Shown here piece after piece: positions 35,263 to 44,350 of a stretch of 64,000 nt of DNA. The translations under genes and the position numbers were made by a program. Each line of letters starts with the position of its first letter. The stretch's first letter is position 1. Origin of the DNA: CAIZQW01 sp037133395 (GTDB lineage: Bacteria; Verrucomicrobiota; Kiritimatiellia; RFP12; UBA1067); NCBI GenBank assembly GCA_037133395.1, contig JBAXOG010000002.1:35406-99405 (forward strand), written 5' to 3'. The notes beneath the pieces are model-generated. The model worked only from the letters and a program-made list of their open reading frames with translations. It searched no databases and was not told the DNA's origin.

Positions 35263-35858
35263 CTGATCTCCTTTTCATCCCGGAACCAAGCATCTTAATA
35301 CATTTTTTTAAATGAAGATTACTATAGTCTAATTAGCTATTCGTGTCTATTACAGACTATTGTTTTTCGATTTCAAGGGAGAAAAATGTTCTTCACGCTT
35401 TGTCGGAAATGATACCGAAAAAAGGGTAATTTTTTGCTAAGCCATACAGTATTTTTTTAAAACAACCCGTAAGGGAATCTTTGTTGATACACTATAAATT
35501 CTCACACATTATAATGTGTGAGAATTTTCTTTCTATATTATTGATAGATTTAGTCTCGTTCCGTTTTTTCACTTGTAACCTGTAGATGCCCTGTGTAAAC
35601 TTTCATTTGATTGACAATTTAGTTTGCTTTTCAGTAGCGTCCCATAGGACGCAGGTTTTTAGGCTGTAGTCTATTAGACTGTTAGGAAACTCCTGAATTT
35701 CAGTTGCGCCCGTGTTGAGTCAGTGTTGGAATTTAGGTTTAGTTTTCTTAGCGTTTCACATAATAGCCTATAGCCTAAACTGCTACAGCCTAGCCATCCC
35801 TATGGGAGGGCATAAAGCGCATTTTATATTGCCTAAATTAATAAGGGGGATCATTCGT
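35263..35858. other. Divergent AT-rich spacer
   Basis: A 596-base gap between the propeller gene (minus) and beta-helix gene (plus). It carries a perfect 32-bp palindrome (listed separately), and TAGGCTGTAG at 35660-35669 is matched by its reverse complement at 35783-35792, which could pair in the leader of the plus-strand gene. An upstream in-frame extension of the beta-helix gene to 35712 crosses this text and looks non-coding. Promoters for both genes should lie here. Confidence 0.5.
35496..35527. promoter_or_regulatory. Perfect 32-bp palindrome
   Basis: Arms AAATTCTCACACATT and AATGTGTGAGAATTT are exact reverse complements separated by AT. On the plus strand the right arm ends in TTTTCTTT, so it could act as an intrinsic terminator; it could equally be an operator. 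No gene ends nearby on the plus strand. Confidence 0.6.
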
Positions 35859-38054
35859 ATGAGAAGTTTCTGCTTTCTGTCGTTACTTGTCGGTTCTGCG
35901 TTTGGGGCACAGGCGGTTCTTTATGTCAACCCACAAACTGGCAACGATACCGGCAAGGGAACGGCTTCAAAGCCGTTCGCATCACTTGAGAAAGCCCGCG
36001 ACACAATACGCGCTATGAAGAAAGATGGAGCGATTCCGCAAAAAGCGTTGACCGTCGAACTGACCGGTACCTTTGTTATGACGACCAACACGTTCGCGTT
36101 AGACTTAAATGACAGTGGTGTAAATATGAATGCTCCCATTATTTACCGCGCTTCTAAAAAGGGCGCACGTCTCATCGGTGGCTGTATCCTCCCGGAAAGT
36201 GGCTTTCGGACGGTGACCGACGCTGAAATACTGGCCCGCTTACCTGAACAGGCGCGCGGCCGAGTTGTCGCTTTCACCTTGAAATCGCTGGGGTTGCCCC
36301 GTCTTGCACCGTTACCTGACAAGTTCAACGGCTGGAGCGAGATGGAGGTCTTCAGCGGAGGTAAGGCGATGCGACTCGCCCGCTGGCCTAACACTGGCTG
36401 GACAGAAATCGCTAAGGTAATTGATCGTGGGGTCAAGCCGATCGACAAAGCGACAGGGGAATGGGAGTTCGGTTATAAAGGTGGAACGTTCGAGTATTCC
36501 GAAGATGCCCCCGCTCGCTGGAATGTCGAAAAGGGTGTCTGGATGAACGGGTTCTGGTGCCACGACTGGGCCAACGAAACGCTCAAAATCGGGTCTATCG
36601 ATAAAGAGAAGAAGCAGATCACAGCCGCCGCCATCCATACGTACGGCATCGGCAACTCGTCAAAGTGGCATACGGCCAAGCGTCGCTATTACGTGTTCAA
36701 CCTGCTGGAAGAGCTCGACAGCCCCGGCGAATGGTACATCGACCGCGAAAACGAAATATTATACTTCTATCCGCCAGGCGGCGACTTGAGCGATGTCGTG
36801 CTTTCTGTCCAGAAAAAGCCACTCATCCAAATGAGCAAGGCCAGTAACATCAGGCTGGACGGACTGACGTTCATGTATAGTACCGGCAAAGCGGTCTCAG
36901 TCGATGCCTGTGAAAGCGTTATGCTGGAAAATCTCCACGTGTCCAACCTCACGACCGCCGGCATCAGCATCAGCGGAGGAAAAAACTGCGGTCTGAATCG
37001 CTGCGAAGTTTCCGACGTTGGCGGCACCTGCGTGTCTGTATACGGAGGCGACCGCAAATCGCTAACCGCCAGCGGGCACTTCGTCACGAACTGCCGATTG
37101 CATCACAGTGGGCGGTTGCAGCGAACGCAGGGTCAATGCCTAAGCTTCAGTGGTGTTGGTATTTCTGTAGCGCACAATCTGATTTATGACTCACCCTATA
37201 TCGCAATCACTTATGGGGGCAATGATAACGTTTTCGAGTACAACGAGGTCCATTCCGCCATGATGGAAAGCGGCGACGGTGGTGGCATGTACACCGGACG
37301 CGACTGGGGCTCGCAGGGCAATATCGTCCGATACAACTATTTTCACCATTTCGGCAAGCCGGGCGTGGAATGGCAAAAGGCACAGGGGTTGAATCCCGAT
37401 TATGAACCGCTGGGTGAAAACGTCATGGTTATGGGTGTCTATCTAGACGACTGTGACAGCGGCGATACCGTCAGTAACAACATTTTTTTCCGCACGGGGT
37501 GGTCGGCTTTCGTAGGAGGAGGCCGTTACAATACGATTAGGGACAACCTGTTCATCGATTGTACCTCCGCGCTACACTTGGATGACCGCGGCCTGAAGCG
37601 TGCCCGTCCAGGCGAGGGAACCAAAGATGGCTGGGACCTGCTGGCAAATCTAAAGGCCTGTAACTGGCAAGAATCCCCTTGGAAGGATAAGTACCCGCAT
37701 CTCGTCAACATCATGCAGGACGAGCCCAAGCTACCGTTGCATAATGTCTTCAGCGGAAACGTAACAATCAACTGTCCGCGTTTCTTGCAGATTCATGGAA
37801 CCTTGAAAATTACCACGCTGCCACGTCTGGATTTCCACGACAATGTCGCGTTTGGTCAAGTGAACGCTGCCGATGCCGAGACCTTCCCTCAAACAGAGGC
37901 GGGTAAGAAACGTGTCACGTTCCGATCAGAAACACTGATGGATAACACCAGACCCGATCTAAACGATTTTAAAGTTCAGGATAGCGCCGACATCAAACGC
38001 CTGGCACCGTGGTTTAAACGTATCCCAATCGAAAAGATCGGGTTGGCAAAGTAG
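35859..38054 (+). CDS. Exported right-handed beta-helix glycosidase (GH141-like)
   Basis: A 731-residue secreted protein. The ATG at 35859 follows AAGGGGGA by eight bases and gives a signal peptide ending near FGAQA. The N-terminus has the lead typical of this group, LYVNPQTGNDTGKGTASKPF, then a long right-handed parallel beta-helix with repeated N-asparagine turns (HNLIYDSPYIAITYGGNDNV, YNTIRDNLFIDC). The overall order resembles GH141-type enzymes (fucosidase/xylanase) and other inverting beta-helix enzymes; catalytic residues cannot be fixed without alignment. It is divergent from the propeller/sulfatase genes and probably serves the same polysaccharide. Confidence 0.75.
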   Translation: MRSFCFLSLLVGSAFGAQAVLYVNPQTGNDTGKGTASKPFASLEKARDTIRAMKKDGAIPQKALTVELTGTFVMTTNTFALDLNDSGVNMNAPIIYRASKKGARLIGGCILPESGFRTVTDAEILARLPEQARGRVVAFTLKSLGLPRLAPLPDKFNGWSEMEVFSGGKAMRLARWPNTGWTEIAKVIDRGVKPIDKATGEWEFGYKGGTFEYSEDAPARWNVEKGVWMNGFWCHDWANETLKIGSIDKEKKQITAAAIHTYGIGNSSKWHTAKRRYYVFNLLEELDSPGEWYIDRENEILYFYPPGGDLSDVVLSVQKKPLIQMSKASNIRLDGLTFMYSTGKAVSVDACESVMLENLHVSNLTTAGISISGGKNCGLNRCEVSDVGGTCVSVYGGDRKSLTASGHFVTNCRLHHSGRLQRTQGQCLSFSGVGISVAHNLIYDSPYIAITYGGNDNVFEYNEVHSAMMESGDGGGMYTGRDWGSQGNIVRYNYFHHFGKPGVEWQKAQGLNPDYEPLGENVMVMGVYLDDCDSGDTVSNNIFFRTGWSAFVGGGRYNTIRDNLFIDCTSALHLDDRGLKRARPGEGTKDGWDLLANLKACNWQESPWKDKYPHLVNIMQDEPKLPLHNVFSGNVTINCPRFLQIHGTLKITTLPRLDFHDNVAFGQVNAADAETFPQTEAGKKRVTFRSETLMDNTRPDLNDFKVQDSADIKRLAPWFKRIPIEKIGLAK

Positions 38055-38166
38055 GTCGTTCATCATCAAAACACACCCAATCTGCTCGTTTTTTCGTTTG
38101 CATGAGGGAAAGCCTTGGAGTAACATTAAACCATCGTTTTAAGTAAACTTAACACAGGTATATTCC

Positions 38167-38886
38167 ATGTCTTCTGTCATCACGATTGACCACATCAGCA
38201 AGGCTTATGGCGAGTGTAAGGCGGTCTCTGATCTCACCCTTTCACTTCATGCAGGCGAGATTCTGGGGTTCCTCGGCACAAACGGCGCAGGCAAGACTAC
38301 AACAATCAAAATGTTGCTAGGCTTCTTCCCCCCGGATACGGGCCGAATATCGGTCTTTGGCAACAATCCCTCTGATGCCCATACGCGCCAGCGCGTCGGG
38401 TTCATGCCTGAAACTGCGTATTATTACCCCTACCTGAACATCTATGAGCTTCTCTCGTTCTATGGAGGACTCTGCGGCATGCCCCCTGTACTGATCCGTC
38501 AGCGGACAGATGAACTCATCGTACGCACTGGCCTGGAAAACGCGGGCACACGGCTACTCAAGACGTATTCAAAGGGCATGCTTCAACGCGCAGGCATTGC
38601 ACAGGCAATTTTGCATGATCCTGACTTGCTGATCCTGGATGAGCCTTTTACAGGACTTGACCCGCTGGCACGCATCCAGTTGCGGGATTTGATTCTTGAC
38701 TTGAAGGCAAAAGGAAAGACCATCCTCTTTTCGTCGCATGAGCTTTCGGAGGCCGAACTCATGTGCGACCGCATAGCCATCATGAAGGCTGGCTCGCTCG
38801 TCCTGGATAAGCCCATGACAGAGGTCGCAGGCGACGGAAACACCAACCTTGAACGTATCTTTCTGAATGTCCTTCAATCGTCATAA
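38167..38886 (+). CDS. ABC transporter ATP-binding protein
   Basis: A 239-residue ATPase of the ABC-2 exporter class. Walker A is GTNGAGKTTTIKM (about residue 40), the signature motif is read as YSKGMLQRAGIAQ, Walker B is LLILDEPFTGLD, and the switch histidine is in LFSSHE. It energises the permease encoded 12 bases downstream. The three-gene plus-strand unit (ATPase, permease, TPR protein) is compact and likely one operon. The exported substrate is unknown; antibiotic, lipid and polysaccharide exporters share this form. Confidence 0.9.
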   Translation: MSSVITIDHISKAYGECKAVSDLTLSLHAGEILGFLGTNGAGKTTTIKMLLGFFPPDTGRISVFGNNPSDAHTRQRVGFMPETAYYYPYLNIYELLSFYGGLCGMPPVLIRQRTDELIVRTGLENAGTRLLKTYSKGMLQRAGIAQAILHDPDLLILDEPFTGLDPLARIQLRDLILDLKAKGKTILFSSHELSEAELMCDRIAIMKAGSLVLDKPMTEVAGDGNTNLERIFLNVLQSS

Positions 38887-38898
38887 GGAGTTGCTAGC

Positions 38899-39678
38899 AT
38901 GAATTTTTTGACCCCGTTCTCAGCGCTCATTTGGCTCTCGCTTTACGACCTCTATCGCCGTAAAGATCTCGTTGTCGTAGCGATGCTTACCTTGGTCGTG
39001 CTCGTCCCCATGTCTTTTGCAACGCCCTTTGGCGTGAAGGGTGCCAGCCGTTACCTCAATGAAATTGCGTTGCTCCTGGTCTGGATATTCACGCTCGTCA
39101 TCTCCATGACACGCACAGCGCGCATCATTCCAATTGAGATCGAATCGCGGACGATCTATCCGCTACTCGCCAAACCAGCTTCGCGCACACTGATTCTCTT
39201 TGGACGTTATGCAGGCGTCTTGATCGCCTCGCTCTCTGTCCTCTTGCTCTTCTACGGCTTGTACGCCATCATCAACGCCCTCAAGAGCGCGGTGTTCCCC
39301 TGGGAGGTTTGGGCGCAAGCATTGTTACTCCATGCTGGCTTCATCATCCTTGTGACCTCGCTTGCGCTCTTAGGCTCACTGTTTGTCCATTCGGACGCCA
39401 ATCTCTCCATTTTGGGAATCATTATCGTGGGCATGTTACTCTATGGCCAGCAACTGCCCGTGCTGGCGGCTGAACAACCCCTGCCCTTGCGTCTACTTCT
39501 CAATGCTGTCTACTGGATCGCGCCTCATTGTGAATTTTTTGACATGCGCACACGTTTGATTCATCACTGGCCATCCATATCTTGGCTGATCTGTTGCTCT
39601 GCATTTTTCTATGCCGTCGCCTATTCATCTATCTGTTTCGGCATCGCGGCATGGATATTTAATCGCAAGAAAATCTAA
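38899..39678 (+). CDS. ABC-2-type transporter permease
   Basis: A 259-residue membrane protein with six predicted helices, including VVAMLTLVVLVPMSFA, IALLLVWIFTLVISM, VLIASLSVLLLFYGLY, LLLHAGFIILVTSLALLG and the final FYAVAYSSICFGIAAWIF. The TRTARIIPIEIESRTIYPLL segment after helix 2 is typical of ABC-2 permeases whose N-terminal half is like NosY/CcmB types. It pairs with the ATPase encoded just upstream and is followed five bases later by the TPR protein gene. Confidence 0.85.
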   Translation: MNFLTPFSALIWLSLYDLYRRKDLVVVAMLTLVVLVPMSFATPFGVKGASRYLNEIALLLVWIFTLVISMTRTARIIPIEIESRTIYPLLAKPASRTLILFGRYAGVLIASLSVLLLFYGLYAIINALKSAVFPWEVWAQALLLHAGFIILVTSLALLGSLFVHSDANLSILGIIIVGMLLYGQQLPVLAAEQPLPLRLLLNAVYWIAPHCEFFDMRTRLIHHWPSISWLICCSAFFYAVAYSSICFGIAAWIFNRKKI

Positions 39679-39682
39679 CGCG

Positions 39683-40486
39683 ATGAGTAAACGCTTCTAT
39701 CTGCCTGTATTACTTGTTCCATGTTTGTTGTACACCACCAGCAAGCTGATTGCGCTCAATAGCGCGACGCTGGGATATTCCGTACATCCGCAACAAGGAA
39801 ATACTGGCAATTTGCTAGATATTCTTGCGGGTGACACGCGTACCCTGATCGGCAACGCAATGCTCGAAAAGGCGGAAGCCTACTACCATGGTGGCCTCAG
39901 CGACCACAGCGATGGCTCGGCTAGTACAGTCGGCGAGCATAACGATCCTGACGATCATGATGCAAAAAAACCGCCCTCTTCGCCTCAGCTCGACCCATGG
40001 AAATACCTTTATGATCACATCCATGCTAAGGCGCATATTCACTTAGATCTGAGTAAAGCGGAAGAGCTGCTTCCCTGGTATTGGGCAGCATGCGAGGCCT
40101 CGCCCCATAATATCCAAGCTTTTGAAGCAACGGCCTACGCGCTCGCCACAATGCTTCAACAACCCCACGATGCCCTGCGACTTTTAGAAAAGGGCATCAA
40201 GAGCAATCCGAACAATGCAAAACTGGAAATCACGCGGGGCGAAATACTCATCAAGCATTTGAAAGACTTTAAAACCGCAGAAGTCGCGTTCCTTTCTGCT
40301 TATGATAAAAGCATCCGTGAAAAAGTTCCTCGGGATGACATGCTCAAGGCAGAAACGCTTTTTTATCTCGGCTATCTCGCTAATAAACGCAACGACCTCG
40401 AAGCGCTCCACCGCTGGCAAACTATTGCCAAGGAGACCATGTCACCCAACCTCGCATCCATCCGCGATTTATTGAAAATCAAATAA
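39683..40486 (+). CDS. TPR-type protein linked to ABC exporter
   Basis: A 267-residue protein with an N-terminal hydrophobic anchor (YLPVLLVPCLLYTTSKLIAL), then a His/Asp/Ser-rich linker (DHSDGSASTVGEHNDPDDHD), then helical repeats with tetratricopeptide spacing (ALRLLEKGIKSNPNNAKLEI, AETLFYLGYLANKRNDLEAL). The ATG at 39683 is five bases after the permease stop; the frame runs further back only inside the permease gene. The His/Asp-rich linker could bind metal. It probably scaffolds or assists the ABC system at the membrane; no more specific name can be given. Confidence 0.75.
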   Translation: MSKRFYLPVLLVPCLLYTTSKLIALNSATLGYSVHPQQGNTGNLLDILAGDTRTLIGNAMLEKAEAYYHGGLSDHSDGSASTVGEHNDPDDHDAKKPPSSPQLDPWKYLYDHIHAKAHIHLDLSKAEELLPWYWAACEASPHNIQAFEATAYALATMLQQPHDALRLLEKGIKSNPNNAKLEITRGEILIKHLKDFKTAEVAFLSAYDKSIREKVPRDDMLKAETLFYLGYLANKRNDLEALHRWQTIAKETMSPNLASIRDLLKIK

Positions 40487-40494
40487 AAATCGCG

Positions 40495-43353
40495 TTATAG
40501 CGGCAAGATGATTTCGCGGTTTTCTGCAAATGTGGCCGTCTTCTTAGGCCCGCCGTCGATTGTATATTCGATTGTCAGTTGCTTAATAATCGGCGCGATG
40601 GGTTCAAAGGCTTCGTTGTAGTTACGTATCGGCGAATAACGCGTCCCCTTAAAGGTCGGACGGATCTTCTCGGTCACATCCACAGCTTGTGGTTTCTTTT
40701 CCTTCGTCGCATAGATAGCGGAAAGGATTTCCACCTTACATTTTTCCTTGGCGATCATCTCTGTGCGATAGTCACGTATCAGTTGAGCACGATCCGGCAC
40801 TTTACTGATATCCACAAGTTTGAGTGGTCCGCAAAGTGCAAACGTGTCGCCATCCTGACGAAGGTTAAAACGATTGATGCGCGGCGCCGTCGCAATGCGC
40901 GGACGAACCTTCGGATTGGCGTCAATTTCCGGATGCTGCGGATCATACATCTTGCGAATCTCCTCATCGCCCAGGAAGGGGCCGTTGCAGTCCACCCAGG
41001 CGATCAGCCGTTCGCGGTCTACGCCCGTTACCTTCACCTGATGATGCGCACCGCTGCATGCATTGGAGATCAGTGCGCTCACTGGCGAGAAGGCAGTATA
41101 CGGCGGCAAGGTAGCCAGGTTCGTGGGATCGTGACTGTTATACCCTTCAACAATGAAGATGCCGGCCAAGTTCTCCGGCACACCGCGCGCATTCTTCGTG
41201 CGTGGATGCGCCCAGCCGCAATCGCCTCCCACCAAGGTGTAATAGGGTTCAGCAAAGGGGCTAACATCATACGGTCGGTGATAGACATTCACGCCCCATC
41301 CATGCGTGGAGGGACGATAGGTCATATCGAGTTTCTTGTTGGCATTAGTGCCAGTTTTATTGTGGCAGCTTGCGCAGTGCTTTTCAAGGACAGGCTGGAC
41401 AAACCGCGTATACCCGACACTCTCACCTGCCCCCCACGATGGAGGCGTCAGTTTCACCGCTGGCTTTTGCAAGGCCTTGCCCATCTTATATTTCTCAGGC
41501 GACTGAATAGAGCGGGTTTTCATGCTCGTCTCATGACAACCAAAGCATCCGCGCCGCTCGCCCGGCATACCATTGGCAAAGCTACGCATGACATAGATCG
41601 CACACCCTTCTGCATCCAGCATCTGGAAGAAGATGGACTCACCGGGCGGAATTTCAAAATTCACACTGCCGTCCGCCTCGATGGGTACCGTCCCCAAGAT
41701 ACGTTTGACTCCGTCCGCTTGGAATACGCTCACGGCTGGCCCGTCATGCTGCACAGTCTTGCGCCACGTCGTGTAGGTCTTCGGATCCATCTGGATCACA
41801 CGAATGAATTTACCCTTTTCCTTGAGAATAGGCGGCGCATTTTCAAAGACATCGTTGCTGTAGAATATAGCCGGAGCAATTTCCTGCCGGTTGTCTTTTC
41901 CAAAGGTATCCCCCTGCCCATTGTTCGTGATCTTCGGCCATTTCACCTTGTCAGTCATGGCTGTCGGTCTTTTGCGTGGCTGGAAAGGCATGGCGTACAA
42001 AGCATTGTAAGTCCCGCGGTAAATCAGTTCGCGGTTCCCATACACATCCATGAGATAAAGTCTGAACTGATTGGTCCGTGTCCCACTCATGCCAATCGAG
42101 CCACCTTCTCGCGCCGAGACCAGAAAGAGTTCTTCCGAGAGCGGCCATGGCGTCTTGTAAGCGCCCAACTTGCCTGCTGCATGATATTCGACGTGCGGGA
42201 CAGGATCAGCAGGCCCATTCCCCACTTCCGGCCAAGGCTGATCACGCGTGATACGGTTAAGTCCGTCCGGATAGTTCAGCCCTTTCACAGGATCAATCAT
42301 GCCGATCGTCCCGTCATACCACGCATGGTGCCCCACACCTGTGAACATGATTTTCGTGCTACCCGGGATCGGGCGCGCTTCCGTCAGCACGTCCGGCCAT
42401 ACGCTCTGACTGCCCCAGAAGGTCTGCACATTGCACCCATCCTGATCCATAGTCCAGAGACTCTGCACGCGCCACAGCGCCTTGTCCGTATATTCCCAGC
42501 GCGTAAAGATAATGCGGCCATCGTTCAATACGGCCGGCAGATATTCAGGCTCGCCATTGGCCGAAAGTACATAAATATTTTTTCCATCCGCATCACACCG
42601 CGCAACCGCGAAGGAATGCGAGGCAGGGAAGCAGCGCACATAGCTATGTTGACGCGATGTAATAAAGATAATTTTTCCGTCGGGTGAAAAGAGAGGGTCA
42701 TGGTCATCATAATCACCAAACGTCATCTGCTTCAAATCCGTGCCATCCGCATTGCACGCGTAGAGGTGATAGGAGAGATCATTTGTCGGACAGTAACTAA
42801 ACACGATACGCTTGCCATCCCATGACAAATCGGGACGCGTAAAACTCCCTTTCAATTGCGGAAGGATGTTCTGTAGGGGCGGACCGCTCTGCTTGTTGCC
42901 TACATCTAGCCCTCTAACGGACACGATGATAAGACTGCCTCCCAGATCGCGGATAAAGCCATTGCGTTGCAGCGACTCATGCGCCCAATGAACGCCATCG
43001 CCCTGCTTTCCCTTTGGATAGGGATTATCAATGAGCATAAGGCGGCTGAAATTCACGGCTGGATTTTTAAACATCACTTCGCGTTTAATCGCACGAATAT
43101 CCAGAAACATTTTTTTTGCATCAGTTTCCAAGAGAGGTTTTTTCAGATAGGCATCGAGCGCCTTCTGCTCCGTAGCGAAATCCACTTTCGGCGCACGCGC
43201 CATCATCTCCTGCGTATACCGAATCTCATTGGTGACGGACACAAGTGTCGGCTGATTATTACACTGGAACAGCCATTCCTTTTCCAAAAGATTTTCCGCG
43301 CTGACGCTTGTCGCCAGTGCAATCCCCAAAGGTAAAATCCATTTCCCTGCCAT
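40495..43353 (-). CDS. HzsA-related exported c-type haem protein (paralog 2)
   Basis: A 952-residue paralog of the 2647-5553 protein. The second ATG (43353) is chosen because GGGGGGAG lies just before it; it gives a signal peptide ending near SVSAE. Propeller-like motifs recur (GKIIFITSRQHSYVR, DGRIIFTRWEYTDKALW, the latter nearly shared with paralog 1), and two CxxCH haem sites are present, CFGCH and CASCH. Its beta-strand C-terminus is longer (PTFKGTRYSPIRNYN). It is the last gene of an operon with IclR, UroD-family and beta-propeller proteins. Family as for paralog 1; the reaction is unknown. Confidence 0.75.
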   Translation of the reverse strand: MAGKWILPLGIALATSVSAENLLEKEWLFQCNNQPTLVSVTNEIRYTQEMMARAPKVDFATEQKALDAYLKKPLLETDAKKMFLDIRAIKREVMFKNPAVNFSRLMLIDNPYPKGKQGDGVHWAHESLQRNGFIRDLGGSLIIVSVRGLDVGNKQSGPPLQNILPQLKGSFTRPDLSWDGKRIVFSYCPTNDLSYHLYACNADGTDLKQMTFGDYDDHDPLFSPDGKIIFITSRQHSYVRCFPASHSFAVARCDADGKNIYVLSANGEPEYLPAVLNDGRIIFTRWEYTDKALWRVQSLWTMDQDGCNVQTFWGSQSVWPDVLTEARPIPGSTKIMFTGVGHHAWYDGTIGMIDPVKGLNYPDGLNRITRDQPWPEVGNGPADPVPHVEYHAAGKLGAYKTPWPLSEELFLVSAREGGSIGMSGTRTNQFRLYLMDVYGNRELIYRGTYNALYAMPFQPRKRPTAMTDKVKWPKITNNGQGDTFGKDNRQEIAPAIFYSNDVFENAPPILKEKGKFIRVIQMDPKTYTTWRKTVQHDGPAVSVFQADGVKRILGTVPIEADGSVNFEIPPGESIFFQMLDAEGCAIYVMRSFANGMPGERRGCFGCHETSMKTRSIQSPEKYKMGKALQKPAVKLTPPSWGAGESVGYTRFVQPVLEKHCASCHNKTGTNANKKLDMTYRPSTHGWGVNVYHRPYDVSPFAEPYYTLVGGDCGWAHPRTKNARGVPENLAGIFIVEGYNSHDPTNLATLPPYTAFSPVSALISNACSGAHHQVKVTGVDRERLIAWVDCNGPFLGDEEIRKMYDPQHPEIDANPKVRPRIATAPRINRFNLRQDGDTFALCGPLKLVDISKVPDRAQLIRDYRTEMIAKEKCKVEILSAIYATKEKKPQAVDVTEKIRPTFKGTRYSPIRNYNEAFEPIAPIIKQLTIEYTIDGGPKKTATFAENREIILPL

Positions 43354-43374
43354 AACTCCCCCCCTCATTATCGT

Positions 43375-44340
43375 CTACATTTTTATTACAGACATCACAT
43401 GCTCTGATGTTGCTTTATGCGGGCCAAAGTCAATATTGATACTTACAACATAGAGTTTGTTCCCCAGCCTTGCAACATCGGTCGGCAAGTCCAGTATTCC
43501 ACCCCCGCGCGCCAGCACAAAGACCTCCCCTGTGGCGACGCGCAACCCGCCGATACTGTTCCCCAATGGATCGGCAAACCAGACCACTTTCTCTTGCGCA
43601 TCATAATGCGCACCATCCAGCGTCATAAAGCCAAGCGGTTTCGTATCAACGATCGAAGCGCACGAGGCGACTTTGTCATCCGCATCCAGTACTACCTTCC
43701 AAATATGGCAAGTTCCAAAGTCTGTAACATATAGATTATTGCTGTCGTCAAACGTAATGCCATTCGCACCATACGGGAACCCGCCGTTCGTGGTGTCCGT
43801 TGTCATGTCACAGAGGTAATGCGGATCAGAGGGCTCCATCTTAACAGCAACTGTCTTTCCTGATTTGAATTCATTGACAGTGAATTTGATCACCCCGCTC
43901 GTCGTGATTGCTCCTTCACGTTTGATGATGGTATCGGAAACATAGAGGCAGTCGCCCTTTACAGCAATGCCATTCGGATAATTCAGCCCTATTGCTGCGA
44001 TCTCTGCACGCACAGGGACTCCATGTTCATGAACAATACGCCACAGACAGGAGCCACCCCAGCAGGTGTCCGTAAACTGGCAGTCTGCGAGATAAACATG
44101 ACCGTCTGACCCCACAGCTACGCCCAGAATCGAAGGTCGCTTTCCATCCGCGTGCAGGGGCAGATCAAAGACTTTTTCCACTTTGCCGTCTGGCGTAATG
44201 CGCCCCACACCGCCTGGCTTGTTAAGCGACACATTGTGAAGTCCGAAATAGACATATCCCTGATGGACAAAGAGGCCTTCGGCATTGGCCCCGACGGTTG
44301 AAAGATCATATCCGAATTGGGCGGTCTTAAGTAAACTCAT
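43375..44340 (-). CDS. SMP-30/NHL-type beta-propeller protein
   Basis: A 321-residue, signal-less beta-propeller. Repeated blade motifs are visible: ILGVAVGSDGHVYLADCQF, YPNGIAVKGDCLYVSDT, GANGITFDDSNNLYVTDFGT and LDGAHYDAQEKVVWFADPLG. The pattern G(I/V).....NLYV.D is that of SMP-30/gluconolactonase and NHL propellers, which often act as sugar lactonases. The ATG at 44340 follows AAGGA; an upstream extension would overlap the UroD gene. It sits 21 bases before the HzsA-related gene in one operon. Lactonase activity would fit a sugar-oxidation route but is inference. Confidence 0.7.
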   Translation of the reverse strand: MSLLKTAQFGYDLSTVGANAEGLFVHQGYVYFGLHNVSLNKPGGVGRITPDGKVEKVFDLPLHADGKRPSILGVAVGSDGHVYLADCQFTDTCWGGSCLWRIVHEHGVPVRAEIAAIGLNYPNGIAVKGDCLYVSDTIIKREGAITTSGVIKFTVNEFKSGKTVAVKMEPSDPHYLCDMTTDTTNGGFPYGANGITFDDSNNLYVTDFGTCHIWKVVLDADDKVASCASIVDTKPLGFMTLDGAHYDAQEKVVWFADPLGNSIGGLRVATGEVFVLARGGGILDLPTDVARLGNKLYVVSINIDFGPHKATSEHVMSVIKM

Positions 44341-44350
44341 AGAAATCCTT

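Noticed and set aside
40579..42687. Long plus-strand frame (702 codons) opposite the second HzsA-related gene
   Set aside because: Same reason; its composition is Arg/His-rich as expected of an antisense reading of this gene type.
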